Counted from the stretch's first letter, positions 1 through 7,141 are shown. The stretch: DNA of 7,909 nt from Akkermansia muciniphila (GCA_945870545.1 CAMBTF010000069.1:1-7909); one strand, 5' to 3'. Made by a program: numbers and translations. The notes: generated from the letters alone by a model not told the origin.

Positions 1-695
1 GCCGCATCTTCCATTACCGCGCGAACTTCCTCCAAGACTGGACGATTTCCGAAGAGCTCCCGCAAGGCGGCGCCGGTCTCTGGCGTCTTGACGCAGCCGC
101 CGCGGGCTCCGGAGTCACCGGAGACCTTCTCGCCCACTGCATCGATACCGCTCGCTGGATCAATGGCGACATCGTTTCCGTTTCCGCGATGACCGAAACC
201 TTCATTAAGGAGCGTGTCCACACCGCCACCGGCGAGAAGCACCCCGTCACCATCGACGATGCCTGCGCCTTCCTTGCACGTTTCGAAAACGGTTCGCTCG
301 CGATCTTCGAGTCCACCCGCTACGCCCGCGGCCACAAGGCACTCAATACCTTCGAGATCAACGGCGCGAAGAAATCCCTCTCCTGGGATCTCCACGATAT
401 GAACTACCTCGAATACTTCGACCATGGAGTTCCCGGCGACCGCCGCGGCTGGACGAAAATTCACTGCTCCGACGGCGATCATCCTTACGCCGGCAACTGG
501 TGGGTTCCCGGTCTCTGCCTCGGCTACGAGCACTCATTCACCCACGAGCTCGCCGAGTTCTTCAAATCCCTCGACGATCCCTCCGCCGAAAAACGCTACC
601 CGGACTTCCGCCACGCCCTCGGCACCCAATATGTCTGCGACGCCGTCCTCGAATCCGCCAAGACCAAGCAATGGGTCGATGTGAAAAAGGCCTGA
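1..695 (+). CDS. Gfo/Idh/MocA family oxidoreductase, C-terminal part (5' truncated)
   Basis: The open frame enters from the window edge (first whole codon at 3) and ends with TGA at 693-695, showing 230 residues. The N-terminal NAD(P)-binding Rossmann fold lies outside. Visible residues 36-52 contain [16 protein letters not shown], which matches the Gfo/Idh/MocA signature of a GD pair followed by H and D (here D41, H45, D48); the His is in the region usually assigned to catalysis or substrate binding. The C-terminal half has an aromatic stretch ([11 protein letters not shown]) and then [15 protein letters not shown], typical of sugar or inositol dehydrogenase-like members that have a C-terminal beta-sheet domain. 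The family uses NAD(P) to oxidise or reduce sugars, inositols or related polyols in the cytoplasm. The substrate cannot be told from this fragment. The ATG at 189 is internal, because coding resemblance continues upstream of it. The gene converges on glnD across a repeat-bearing gap. Confidence 0.88.
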   Translation, partial: RIFHYRANFLQDWTISEELPQGGAGLWRLDAAAAGSGVTGDLLAHCIDTARWINGDIVSVSAMTETFIKERVHTATGEKHPVTIDDACAFLARFENGSLAIFESTRYARGHKALNTFEINGAKKSLSWDLHDMNYLEYFDHGVPGDRRGWTKIHCSDGDHPYAGNWWVPGLCLGYEHSFTHELAEFFKSLDDPSAEKRYPDFRHALGTQYVCDAVLESAKTKQWVDVKKA

Positions 696-726
696 CCTCC
701 TTCTTCTTATCCAACCCTCTGTCTAG

Positions 727-865
727 CTTGGCGAACTTGGCGTCTTGGCGGTGAAACTCTCTTCAACTTGCTTTGTTACCATCGCTCAACAAGTGGCAGT
801 TCCCGAAACACTCCGCACACAACCCCGAGAAGAATTTGAACCGCCAAGTCGCCAAGGGCGCCAAG
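727..865. repeat. Inverted repeat made of CTTGGCG heptamers in a convergent gap
   Basis: The left arm (727-752) reads CTTGGCG, two bases, CTTGGCG, one base, then CTTGGCGGT. The right arm (840-865) is its reverse complement with the same internal spacing. The 26-base arms match at 23 positions, and the three differences fall only in the spacer bases between heptamers. The loop is 87 bases (753-839). The arms could form a long stem in RNA or cruciform DNA. Neither arm is followed by a T run on either strand, so this is not a classical intrinsic terminator, though it lies between the 3' ends of two converging genes. The pattern resembles dispersed intergenic repeats seen in many GC-rich environmental bacteria. 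Whether it recurs in this genome cannot be seen here. The remainder of 696-907 shows no gene I can support. Confidence 0.85.
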
Positions 866-907
866 GAAGATTCATGAGGGCGGCCTTGGCAATTTTTCCC
901 GGTCTCC

Positions 908-3637
908 TCACGCCTCCGGGCGGGCGACGAGGCTGTTGAATTTCTCCTCCAAGGCGCGGAGCTGGTCCTCGCCTTGGACTTTTCCGCCGCCGGGGATAGT
1001 GATGTAGAGGGTATCCATGGCGACGCCTTTCTCGGTGCAGATGCGGGCGTGGGTGGTGTCGAGGCCGGCTTCGTTGACGGTGTGGAAGAGATCGTGGAGG
1101 AGGCCGATGCGGTCGAGCGCCTGGATCTCGACGGTGGTGCAGGTGGGGTGGAGTTCGTTGGAAACCTGGGCGCGCACGGGGACGGAAAGTCCGGTCTCGG
1201 AGCGGGGCTTGAGGAAGTTCGCCTTGCGTTTAAGGTAGGTCTCGGGGTCGTAGCGCTCGGCCGCGAAGATGGTGGTGAAGATGGCGAGGAAGCGCTTGCG
1301 GGTGGCCTCGTCGGAGACGGGCTCGAAGTTGGTGGTGCAGACGCGGAAGATGTTCAGCACAATGCCGTCGGTGCGGGTGTAGAGATCGGCGGAAAGGATG
1401 TTGATCTGCTCGGAGGCGAGGGCGCAGCAGAGTTTCTCAAGCAGCAGGGGCCTGTCGCGGGTGGCGAGGATGAGCTCGGAGTAGCCCTTGTCCGGGTGCT
1501 CGAGCCACCGGACGCAGAAGGCGTGCGGATTCCCCGCGTTTTCCTCCTCGGTGAATTCCCGCACGGCCTTCACCTGCGAGGCGATGAACGCGGCCTCGCG
1601 GTAGGCGAAGGCGGCGGCGGGCGTGCTGTCGAAGTGCTGGCGGATTTCCGCCGAGAAATCCTCCGGCATGAGGGAGGTGACCTCGGCGCGGAGGGCGAGG
1701 CGGTCGGCGTCGAGCTTGCGGGTGAAGTTTTCCCTGCCCTCCGCGAGGAAGCGGCGGGTGGCTTTGTGGAGCTGGAGCATGAGGGATTCCTTCCAGCCGT
1801 TCCATGCGTCGGGGGCGGTGCCGTTGGTGTCGCAGTAGGTGAAGAGCAGGAGGGCATCGAGGTTCTCCGGTGTCTTCATGATCGCGGCGAACTCGGCGAT
1901 GACCTCGGGATCCTCCAGGTTCCGCGTGGTGGCGGTGCGCCAGAATATGAGGTGGTTGTCCACGAGGAACATGATCTTGGCGCGGCGCTGGCCGGTGATC
2001 TGGAGGCGAGAGCAGAGCTTGATGGCGAGCATGGCGGAGCCATCGATGTGCTCGCGGACGTTTTCCGAGCGCCCGGTGTCATGCAGGATGAGTGCGATGT
2101 AGAGGGCGTAGGGATCGACGATCTTGTGGAACAGGCGACGGTAAATTTCCAACTTCGAGTTGGTGTCGCCGACGAGCTTATCGAGTTCATCGATGCAGCG
2201 GAGCGTGTGCTCATCCGCGGTGTAGCGGTGGAAGAACTCATGCTGGACGAGGCAGTCGAGCGCACCGAACTCCGGCAGGTAGCGCCCGAGGAAACCGATG
2301 CGGTGCATCTGGCGCAGGGAGCGGGCGACCTCGCCTTTCCGCTCAAGGATGGCCTGGAAGGTCTCACGATTCGCCTTGTGGTAGCGGAAAGTGCGGTCGA
2401 TGTCCTCCCAGTGGCTAGCGATGAGACGGCGCATGGGCGGGGAGAGCCGGAGATTGCGCACCTGGCAGTGCTGGAAGAGGCGCATGAGTCGGTGGATGTC
2501 TTCCCTGAAGATGTCGTTATTTGCGGGGTAGATGCGTCCGTCGCGGGCGATGAAGCCGTCGAACTCCTCGCGCTTTTTTTTCCGGAAGGTGAGGAAGGAG
2601 CGGAAGCCCGTTTCGGCGTCGGTCTCCTTCTGGATCTGGAAGTGTTCCATCAGCGAGGTGGCGTGGCGGTAAAGATGGCGGGTGTGGGTGTAGTAATCCC
2701 GCATGAAGGCCTCGGTGCGGCGCAGGATGCTGCGCTGCGGGTAGCCGAACTCGGTGGCGACGACACCCTGGAGCTGGAGGGTGAGGATGTCGGTGGCCTT
2801 GCCGGTGTGATAGTGCAGCTCGTTGCGGACGCGCATGATGAAATCGTGCGCGTCCTCGATCTCGCGGTGGGTGCTGGCGGTGATGAGCCGGTCATCAACG
2901 AGCTTCCGCAGGTCTTTCGCGCCGGCCTTGATGCGGGCGACCCAAAGCATGTTCTGGTAATCGCGCAGGCCGCCGCATGATTCCTTCACATTCGGCTCTT
3001 GGAGGAAAACGGTGTGGGAGCTTTTCTGGTGGCGGGAGCGGAGATCCTGGCGGCGCATCTCGAAGAACGCGTTCTGGCCTTTCGCGACGCAGTTTTTTTC
3101 AAAGGCGACGAGGAGATCGCGGAACAGGGTTTCGTTTCCGGCGATCAGGCGGCTGTCGAGAAGGGCGGTGAGGTTCTGCGGATCGGCGCGCGCCTCCTCG
3201 ATGCACTCGGCGATGGAGCGGCACGAGTGGCCGAGCTTGAAGCCGCAATCCCACAACGGATAGAGGATGCTCTGGACGAGTTCCTGGACGTTTTTCGGCA
3301 GCTTCGCGGAGGCGCGGGGGAGCAGGAAAAGAAGATCGATGTCGGAACCGGGGTTCAGCGTGCCACGCCCATATCCGCCCACGGCGACGAGGGCGATAGG
3401 GGATTCGGTGAGGCCCTGTGAGTTGATGGTGGCCTGCAGGATCGCGGCGACAAGGGTGTCGATCATCGCGGAGCGTGCCTCGCAGATTTCCAGGCCGCCC
3501 GCGCCCTCGCGGTGACGGGCGAGGATGTTTTCCTGCTCCGAATCGATGAAACGCTTGTAGAGGGAGACGCGCTCGGCGGGCGAGAGCTGGCCGTCGATGG
3601 CGGGCTGGAGGGAGATGGTTTTGTGGGGATCGGACAT
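908..3637 (-). CDS. glnD: PII uridylyltransferase / uridylyl-removing enzyme GlnD
   Basis: This is the bifunctional nitrogen-status sensor that adds UMP to PII (GlnB/GlnK) when glutamine is low and removes it when glutamine is high. The protein is 909 residues, close to the usual 850-950. In order it has a nucleotidyltransferase domain with GGYGRGTLNPGSDIDLLFL at 87-105 (metal ligands D99, D101), the GlnD motif GGLRDYQ at 222-228, an HD phosphohydrolase domain (YTADEHTLR 472-480; H519-D520; H530; NH at 560-561; D603; WNGWK 612-616), and two C-terminal ACT domains (about 719-768 and 834-885) expected to bind glutamine. The start at 3637 was chosen because the 42 extra residues of the longer frame are low-complexity and would overlap the upstream gene. 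It begins one base after the AEC stop (TAATATG), which suggests translational coupling; no Shine-Dalgarno is evident. The HD loop after H519-D520 departs from the AKGRGGDHS pattern of E. coli GlnD. An A-run slippery site lies at codons 353-355. Confidence 0.95.
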   Translation of the reverse strand: MSDPHKTISLQPAIDGQLSPAERVSLYKRFIDSEQENILARHREGAGGLEICEARSAMIDTLVAAILQATINSQGLTESPIALVAVGGYGRGTLNPGSDIDLLFLLPRASAKLPKNVQELVQSILYPLWDCGFKLGHSCRSIAECIEEARADPQNLTALLDSRLIAGNETLFRDLLVAFEKNCVAKGQNAFFEMRRQDLRSRHQKSSHTVFLQEPNVKESCGGLRDYQNMLWVARIKAGAKDLRKLVDDRLITASTHREIEDAHDFIMRVRNELHYHTGKATDILTLQLQGVVATEFGYPQRSILRRTEAFMRDYYTHTRHLYRHATSLMEHFQIQKETDAETGFRSFLTFRKKKREEFDGFIARDGRIYPANNDIFREDIHRLMRLFQHCQVRNLRLSPPMRRLIASHWEDIDRTFRYHKANRETFQAILERKGEVARSLRQMHRIGFLGRYLPEFGALDCLVQHEFFHRYTADEHTLRCIDELDKLVGDTNSKLEIYRRLFHKIVDPYALYIALILHDTGRSENVREHIDGSAMLAIKLCSRLQITGQRRAKIMFLVDNHLIFWRTATTRNLEDPEVIAEFAAIMKTPENLDALLLFTYCDTNGTAPDAWNGWKESLMLQLHKATRRFLAEGRENFTRKLDADRLALRAEVTSLMPEDFSAEIRQHFDSTPAAAFAYREAAFIASQVKAVREFTEEENAGNPHAFCVRWLEHPDKGYSELILATRDRPLLLEKLCCALASEQINILSADLYTRTDGIVLNIFRVCTTNFEPVSDEATRKRFLAIFTTIFAAERYDPETYLKRKANFLKPRSETGLSVPVRAQVSNELHPTCTTVEIQALDRIGLLHDLFHTVNEAGLDTTHARICTEKGVAMDTLYITIPGGGKVQGEDQLRALEEKFNSLVARPEA
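2573..2579 (-). other. In-phase A_AAA_AAG slippery heptamer inside glnD
   Basis: The coding strand has eight consecutive A (2581-2574) followed by G, read in frame as AAA AAA AAG (Lys353-Lys355). The last seven bases are in the X_XXY_YYZ phase used for -1 ribosomal frameshifting, and this is the same heptamer used in E. coli dnaX. After a -1 slip the reading frame runs 18 codons to TAA at 2519-2517, giving a product of about 373 residues that ends before the HD and ACT domains. I see no SD-like stimulator just upstream and no strong stem-loop just downstream. The motif is seen directly; any function is speculative. Confidence 0.3.
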
Positions 3638-3638
3638 A

Positions 3639-4598
3639 TTACGGGGAAAGGGGCGTGAGTTCGAGAAAGCGGATGCCGTAGGTGATGATGTAGGGCAGGG
3701 TGAAAAGCGAGACAACCGTTGTCGCGACGACGATCTGCACGGCGACGGCGGGGCGCCCGTCATACATGCGGGCGATGAGGATGGGGGCGAGCGCGGCGGG
3801 CATGGCCGCCTGCACGAGAAGGATCTGTTTCAGCTCCACGGCCATGGGGATGAATTTTGCGCAAAGTATGATCACGGCGGGAGCCAGCGCGAGGCGCACG
3901 ACGCAGGAGGCCGCGGCGATTTTCCACGAGGGCTTTTCCGCGACCGCAAGATCCATGATCGTCGCGCCGGTCATCATGATCGCCAGGGGAAACGCGCCGA
4001 TGCCGATCATGGAGACTGCCTCGCGGCCGGGGCCGGTGATCCTATCGTCCACCCGCAGCACGACAAGTGTAAGGCCGATGGCGACGGCGATGATGGGGCC
4101 GTTGATGAGGCGTTTCCATGGGATGCCGGTGTCGCCGGACATTAGCATCACGCCGACAGACCACATCGCGACCTCGACGCCGAGATTGTGGACGAAAAGC
4201 AGCGCGACAGCGGAGCCGCCCCAAAGAATCTCTACGACAGGCACGGCGGTGAAGCCGAAATTCTGGCATCCCGAGGCGAGCGCGAATGTCCGCCGACCCT
4301 GACCTGGCACGAGGCCGATCAGTTTCCCCGCCAGATAGCCGAGGCAGATCCCGGCGATGATCAGGGAAAAGCCTAGTCCCGCGCCGGTGACCAGCGTGCG
4401 GGCATCGCGCAGCACCTCGGCGCCGAGGGTACGGTCGAGGATGTAGCAGGGCAGCATCACGGAGAAAATCACGTGCATGACGCCGATGTCGTGCTCGCGC
4501 CTTAGGATGCCGGTTTTTCGCAGCACGGCTCCTCCGGCCATCAGCAGATAAACGGGCAGGACGGCGAGGATGATGGTGATGGGCGAAGGCGCGGACAA
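3639..4598 (-). CDS. AEC (auxin efflux carrier) family transporter
   Basis: This is a 319-residue, strongly hydrophobic protein of the Mem_trans/AEC superfamily, with the usual length (about 300-330) and about ten membrane segments in two halves. The first half includes segments near 6-24, 40-56, 68-95, 104-125 and 130-153. The second includes 166-182, 194-212, 226-250, 258-277 and 286-308. Family-like motifs are SGCQNFGFTAVPVVEILWG (109-127), corresponding to the conserved N-x-G-x-x-x-x-P region, and QAAMPAALAPILIARMYDG (263-281) followed by a segment ending TLP. Bacterial members export or import carboxylates such as malate or malonate, or other small anions; the substrate here is unknown. 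The likely start is TTG at 4598, since the first helix begins almost at once; the next Met (residue 20) would cut into it. It is the first gene of an apparent pair with glnD, one base apart, and is divergent from mrp. Confidence 0.88.
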   Translation of the reverse strand: MSAPSPITIILAVLPVYLLMAGGAVLRKTGILRREHDIGVMHVIFSVMLPCYILDRTLGAEVLRDARTLVTGAGLGFSLIIAGICLGYLAGKLIGLVPGQGRRTFALASGCQNFGFTAVPVVEILWGGSAVALLFVHNLGVEVAMWSVGVMLMSGDTGIPWKRLINGPIIAVAIGLTLVVLRVDDRITGPGREAVSMIGIGAFPLAIMMTGATIMDLAVAEKPSWKIAAASCVVRLALAPAVIILCAKFIPMAVELKQILLVQAAMPAALAPILIARMYDGRPAVAVQIVVATTVVSLFTLPYIITYGIRFLELTPLSP

Positions 4599-4703
4599 CA
4601 GCAGCAGGTTCGGGTGGAGGTGGGTGAATGTCGATTATGGAGTGCGCGGCTCGCGCCGGTATTGGGTTGCGTGTCGGATGAAAACGCGGAGAGTGGCGCC
4701 GAC
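4599..4703. promoter_or_regulatory. Divergent intergenic region between AEC transporter and mrp
   Basis: These 105 bases separate the TTG start of the AEC gene (-) from the chosen ATG of mrp (+), so promoters for both directions are expected here. A CATAAT hexamer on the minus strand, around 4635-4640, is a possible -10 element for the AEC-glnD pair, but I cannot pair it with a convincing -35. Nothing on the plus strand stands out as a promoter. The mrp frame stays open leftwards to a GTG at 4614, so part of this region could be coding if a longer mrp start is used. Confidence 0.35.
4688..4693 (+). promoter_or_regulatory. Shine-Dalgarno-like GGAGAG before mrp
   Basis: GGAGAG ends 10 bases before the ATG at 4704 and 13 before a second ATG at 4707. 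It favours 4704 as the mrp start over the upstream GTG codons at 4614 and 4671. It is the clearest ribosome-binding-like sequence in the window. Confidence 0.45.
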
Positions 4704-5732
4704 ATGATGAGCGCGGACGAGATCAGGGAGTTGTTGAAACAGGTGAGGTATCCGGGATTTTCCAGGGATATCGTATCCTTCGGGTTGGTGAAGGCCGTGG
4801 AGGTAAACGGCGGGGATGTGACAGTCCGGATCGAGGTGGCGACAAAGGACGCGCAGGTGCCGCAGGCGATTTTCAAGGACGTCCATGCGGTATTGGAAAG
4901 GGTTGAGGGCATAGGCCATGCGAAGGTCGATATCGAGGTGAAGGATGCCCCCGAGGCGGCGGGCGGAGCAGTGGGGAAAAGCTCCATTCCCGGCGTGAAA
5001 CGCATCATCGCGGTGGCATCCGGCAAGGGCGGGGTGGGAAAATCCACGGTCGCCGCGAACCTCGCCGTCGCGCTTTCCGCGAAGGGCTTGAAGGTGGGTC
5101 TCTGCGATTGCGATCTCTACGGTCCCTCCGTTGCCATGATGTTCGGCACCAGCGAACGCCCGGACGCCAATGAACATGACGAGATCATCCCCATCGAGGC
5201 GCATGGGCTGAAGCTCATGTCCATGGGTTTCCTGCTGGAGGACAAATCCCCGGTAATCGTCCGCGGCCCCATGGCGACACGCTACACGCAGCAATTTCTC
5301 CGCCAGGTCGCGTGGGGCGAGCTCGACGTGCTGGTGCTCGACCTACCGCCGGGCACGGGCGACATCCAGCTCACCATCGTGCAGACCGTGGCGGTGGATG
5401 GCGTGGTGATCGTAACAACGCCGCAGGAGGTCGCGCTGATCGACGCCCGCAAGGCCGTGGCGATGTTCGCCAAAGTCAATGTACCGATCCTGGGACTCAT
5501 CGAGAACATGGCTTGGTTCGAGGGCGACGACGGGAAACGCTACTACATTTTCGGCGAAGGCGGCGGCGTGCGTGAGGCGGAGGATATGAATGTTCCGTTG
5601 CTCGCGCGGATACCTATCGATCTACCGACCGGCAGGGGCGGGGATGAGGGGAAGCCTGTGTCGCTATTATCGCCTTCGGAAAACAAGGTTTCCGCGGCTT
5701 TCCACGCGATGGTCGCCGGACTCAACGTGTGA
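4704..5732 (+). CDS. mrp: Mrp/NBP35 (ApbC) family P-loop ATPase with N-terminal DUF59-type domain, no CxxC
   Basis: This is a 342-residue cytoplasmic P-loop NTPase of the SIMIBI class, related to the iron-sulfur cluster carriers ApbC and NBP35. Residues 4-80 form a DUF59/MIP18-like domain. The ATPase has the deviant Walker A GKGGVGKST (107-115, with the signature first Lys), an A' region DCDLYGPS (135-142), RGPM at 187-190, LDLPPGTGD (212-220) and the C-terminal ENMAWF...YYIFGEGGG (267-288). The usual CPxC or CxxC between ENM and IFG, which binds the bridging 4Fe-4S cluster in NBP35/ApbC, is replaced by EGDDGKR. The Cys often found in the DUF59 domain is missing too. The only cysteines are C134 and C136 in the A' region. 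Mrp proteins lacking CxxC are known in other phyla, so the protein may be an ATPase with altered cluster handling. It is divergent from the AEC gene and converges on the TPR gene with a 6-base gap. Confidence 0.92.
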   Translation: MMSADEIRELLKQVRYPGFSRDIVSFGLVKAVEVNGGDVTVRIEVATKDAQVPQAIFKDVHAVLERVEGIGHAKVDIEVKDAPEAAGGAVGKSSIPGVKRIIAVASGKGGVGKSTVAANLAVALSAKGLKVGLCDCDLYGPSVAMMFGTSERPDANEHDEIIPIEAHGLKLMSMGFLLEDKSPVIVRGPMATRYTQQFLRQVAWGELDVLVLDLPPGTGDIQLTIVQTVAVDGVVIVTTPQEVALIDARKAVAMFAKVNVPILGLIENMAWFEGDDGKRYYIFGEGGGVREAEDMNVPLLARIPIDLPTGRGGDEGKPVSLLSPSENKVSAAFHAMVAGLNV

Positions 5733-5738
5733 GGCCGG

Positions 5739-6506
5739 TTACTCCGCGGAGGGGGAATCGTCGCCGTAGAAGCTCTTGATGTAGCCGATCTCGACGAGCG
5801 TGTCCTGCCACGGGGCGATGATATTGGGATCCTGGAAAATGCGGTTTGCGCGGCCCAGCCATGCCTCGGCTTCGACGAGTTCCTTTTTCTCGTAAGCCTG
5901 CACGGCCTGCGCGTAGTAGTGGTAAGGCGAATCGTCCTGGTAGTCGTATTTCTGCGCGAGGATGGTGGCCTCGTCTTTCTGGCCGAGTTTTACCTTGCAG
6001 AGCATGATCTTGAATTCGACGAGGCGGGAGAGAGCCATATTGTTTTCGGGGATCTCGCGCATGACTTCCTGAAAGATGTCGTGGGCTTGCTGCCACTGCT
6101 TGGTTACGAACAGGACTTCCCCCACGTTGAACCGGATGCTGGTGTTCTTCGGGGCGATCTTGAGCGCTTCATTGAACGCTGCCGTGGCCTTATCAAAGGC
6201 GCGCATTTCCACATAACAGGAACCACGCAGGTTCATGAGCTCAGCGCTTTGCGGGAAGATCGCATCCGCCTCGCTGATCGCGTCAAGGCATTCGAAAATG
6301 CGCTTCTGTTGGAAAAAGCGGCTGGCGTTTCCGAAGTGTTTGGCGAATTCCGTGCGCTTCTCTTCCGGCAGGTTCAGGAATTCCTTTTGATTGGGTAGCA
6401 GCTCCGCTTGGAGCGGGGTTTCCGATTCGTTGGCGTTGGGTGCCGCCACCGCTTGTGCGTGGAGCGGGCTGAGGAGCAGCAGGCAGGCGAGGAAAAATCG
6501 TTTCAT
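5739..6506 (-). CDS. Secreted tetratricopeptide repeat protein
   Basis: The protein is 255 residues. It opens with a signal peptide (MKRFFLACLLLLSPLHAQA), with likely cleavage after A19, so it is probably periplasmic or outer. An acidic, Asn-rich linker follows, then three TPR-like helical pairs at about 54-87, 88-121 and 122-155; the clearest is AELMNLRGSCYVEMRAFDKA with its partner helix ending LKIAPKN. A fourth partial repeat may lie at 194-225. The C-terminus has IGYIKSFYGDD and a short acidic tail. TPRs are protein-binding scaffolds, and no catalytic motif is visible. I do not recognise a specific family. The start at 6506 was chosen because the 16 extra residues of the longer frame precede a perfect signal peptide and would bury it. 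It is the third gene of a minus-strand run, 69 bases after the methyltransferase; no promoter or RBS is evident in that gap. Confidence 0.82.
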   Translation of the reverse strand: MKRFFLACLLLLSPLHAQAVAAPNANESETPLQAELLPNQKEFLNLPEEKRTEFAKHFGNASRFFQQKRIFECLDAISEADAIFPQSAELMNLRGSCYVEMRAFDKATAAFNEALKIAPKNTSIRFNVGEVLFVTKQWQQAHDIFQEVMREIPENNMALSRLVEFKIMLCKVKLGQKDEATILAQKYDYQDDSPYHYYAQAVQAYEKKELVEAEAWLGRANRIFQDPNIIAPWQDTLVEIGYIKSFYGDDSPSAE

Positions 6507-6575
6507 AGCGTTGGTGGTTGGTGAAGACTTAGACAGGGATGCGCGGCGGGGCAAGTTGGAAGATGTGTCGGAAAA

Positions 6576-7136
6576 TCAGCCGGATTTTCTGGATAGCAAA
6601 AGGAAGGGGGCGGGCTTTTCGGTGGCAAGCATACCGTATCGCGCCGTGCGGTGGGCCGCGAGGGTGGCGATGAAAGCCTCGACCGCTGCCGCTTCCTCAG
6701 CGCCGCCATTGTGTCCGGGATAACAGATGACCGCGAGAACCCCGCCCGGCACGAGGATTTCCGAGGCGGCGTCGAGAGCTTTAAGGGTGTTTTCCCGGTG
6801 GGTGATCATCCCATGGTCGCCGCCGGGCAGGTATCCGAGGTTGAAAATGATGACGCTCGGGCTTTTTCCTCCCACGAGATTTGCGAGATCCGCGTGGCAG
6901 CCGTGGTGCAGCTTCACGCGATCCCGCAGGCCTTCGCTTTCCAGCCGCGCGGACGTCGATTCGATGGCCTGCGCCTGAATATCGATGGCTAGCACCTTGC
7001 CGGTTTCGCCGACAATATGGGCGAGAAAAGCCGTGTCGTGGCCGTTGCCCGCCGTGGCGTCGATGGCGAAATCACCGGCGGCGATCTCGCTTTTCAAAAG
7101 GAGGTGGAGCAGCTCCGTGGGGCGGGGAGGGAACAT
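6576..7136 (-). CDS. mnmM: Class I SAM methyltransferase of the YtqB/MnmM type (putative tRNA U34 modification)
   Basis: The protein is 186 residues, the normal size for the YtqB (rRNA_methylase, PF06962) family. Its signatures are IDATAGNGHDTAFLA (25-39, SAM-binding motif I), AIDIQAQAI (50-58, motif II), FNLGYLPGGD (98-107, the family hallmark in place of a standard NPP motif), TLKALDAASEILVPGG (117-132) and VICYPGHNGG (136-145). B. subtilis YtqB was shown to be MnmM, which methylates the aminomethyl group of nm5s2U34 in tRNA to give mnm5s2U34; the older family label is putative rRNA methylase. Function here is inferred from family. The ATG at 7136 lies five bases after the oxidoreductase stop (TAA, AAAAC, ATG), so the two are probably cotranscribed. 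No SD is visible in the gap. The C-terminal proline-containing KPAPFLLL segment also fits the family. Confidence 0.88.
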   Translation of the reverse strand: MFPPRPTELLHLLLKSEIAAGDFAIDATAGNGHDTAFLAHIVGETGKVLAIDIQAQAIESTSARLESEGLRDRVKLHHGCHADLANLVGGKSPSVIIFNLGYLPGGDHGMITHRENTLKALDAASEILVPGGVLAVICYPGHNGGAEEAAAVEAFIATLAAHRTARYGMLATEKPAPFLLLSRKSG

Positions 7137-7141
7137 GTTTT

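Noticed and set aside
883..897. Rho-independent terminator at GCCTTGGC followed by five T
   Set aside because: The stem would be three base pairs around a two-base loop, too small to be stable.
974..2980. A 668-codon open frame on the plus strand, fully antisense to glnD
   Set aside because: Its translation is a Gly/Val/Glu/Asp/Ala-dominated mirror of a GC-rich gene's codon bias, with no domain, hydrophobic core or motif. glnD on the other strand is fully explained by family motifs.
3092..3100. A second in-phase slippery heptamer, A_AAA_AAC, in glnD (Glu180-Lys181-Asn182)
   Set aside because: The phase is right, but this heptamer is less efficient in bacteria, and I found no early stop in the -1 frame over the following stretch. 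A Glu-Lys-Asn run produces it by chance.
3638..3763. A 42-residue N-terminal extension of GlnD from an upstream start
   Set aside because: The extra residues are Ser/Pro/Arg-rich, unlike any GlnD N-terminus, and would overlap the AEC coding region. The ATG at 3637 right after the AEC stop is the better choice.
3597..4302. Plus-strand open frames antisense to the AEC gene and the glnD start
   Set aside because: They are low-complexity shadows (Asp/Gly/His-rich or Ala/Met-rich) of a membrane protein read on the opposite strand, with no recognisable fold.
5733..5751. Possible bidirectional terminator between mrp and the TPR gene, including the palindrome CTCCGCGGAG at 5742-5751
   Set aside because: The palindrome has no loop and lies inside the TPR coding region, there is no T run, and the gap between stops is only six bases.
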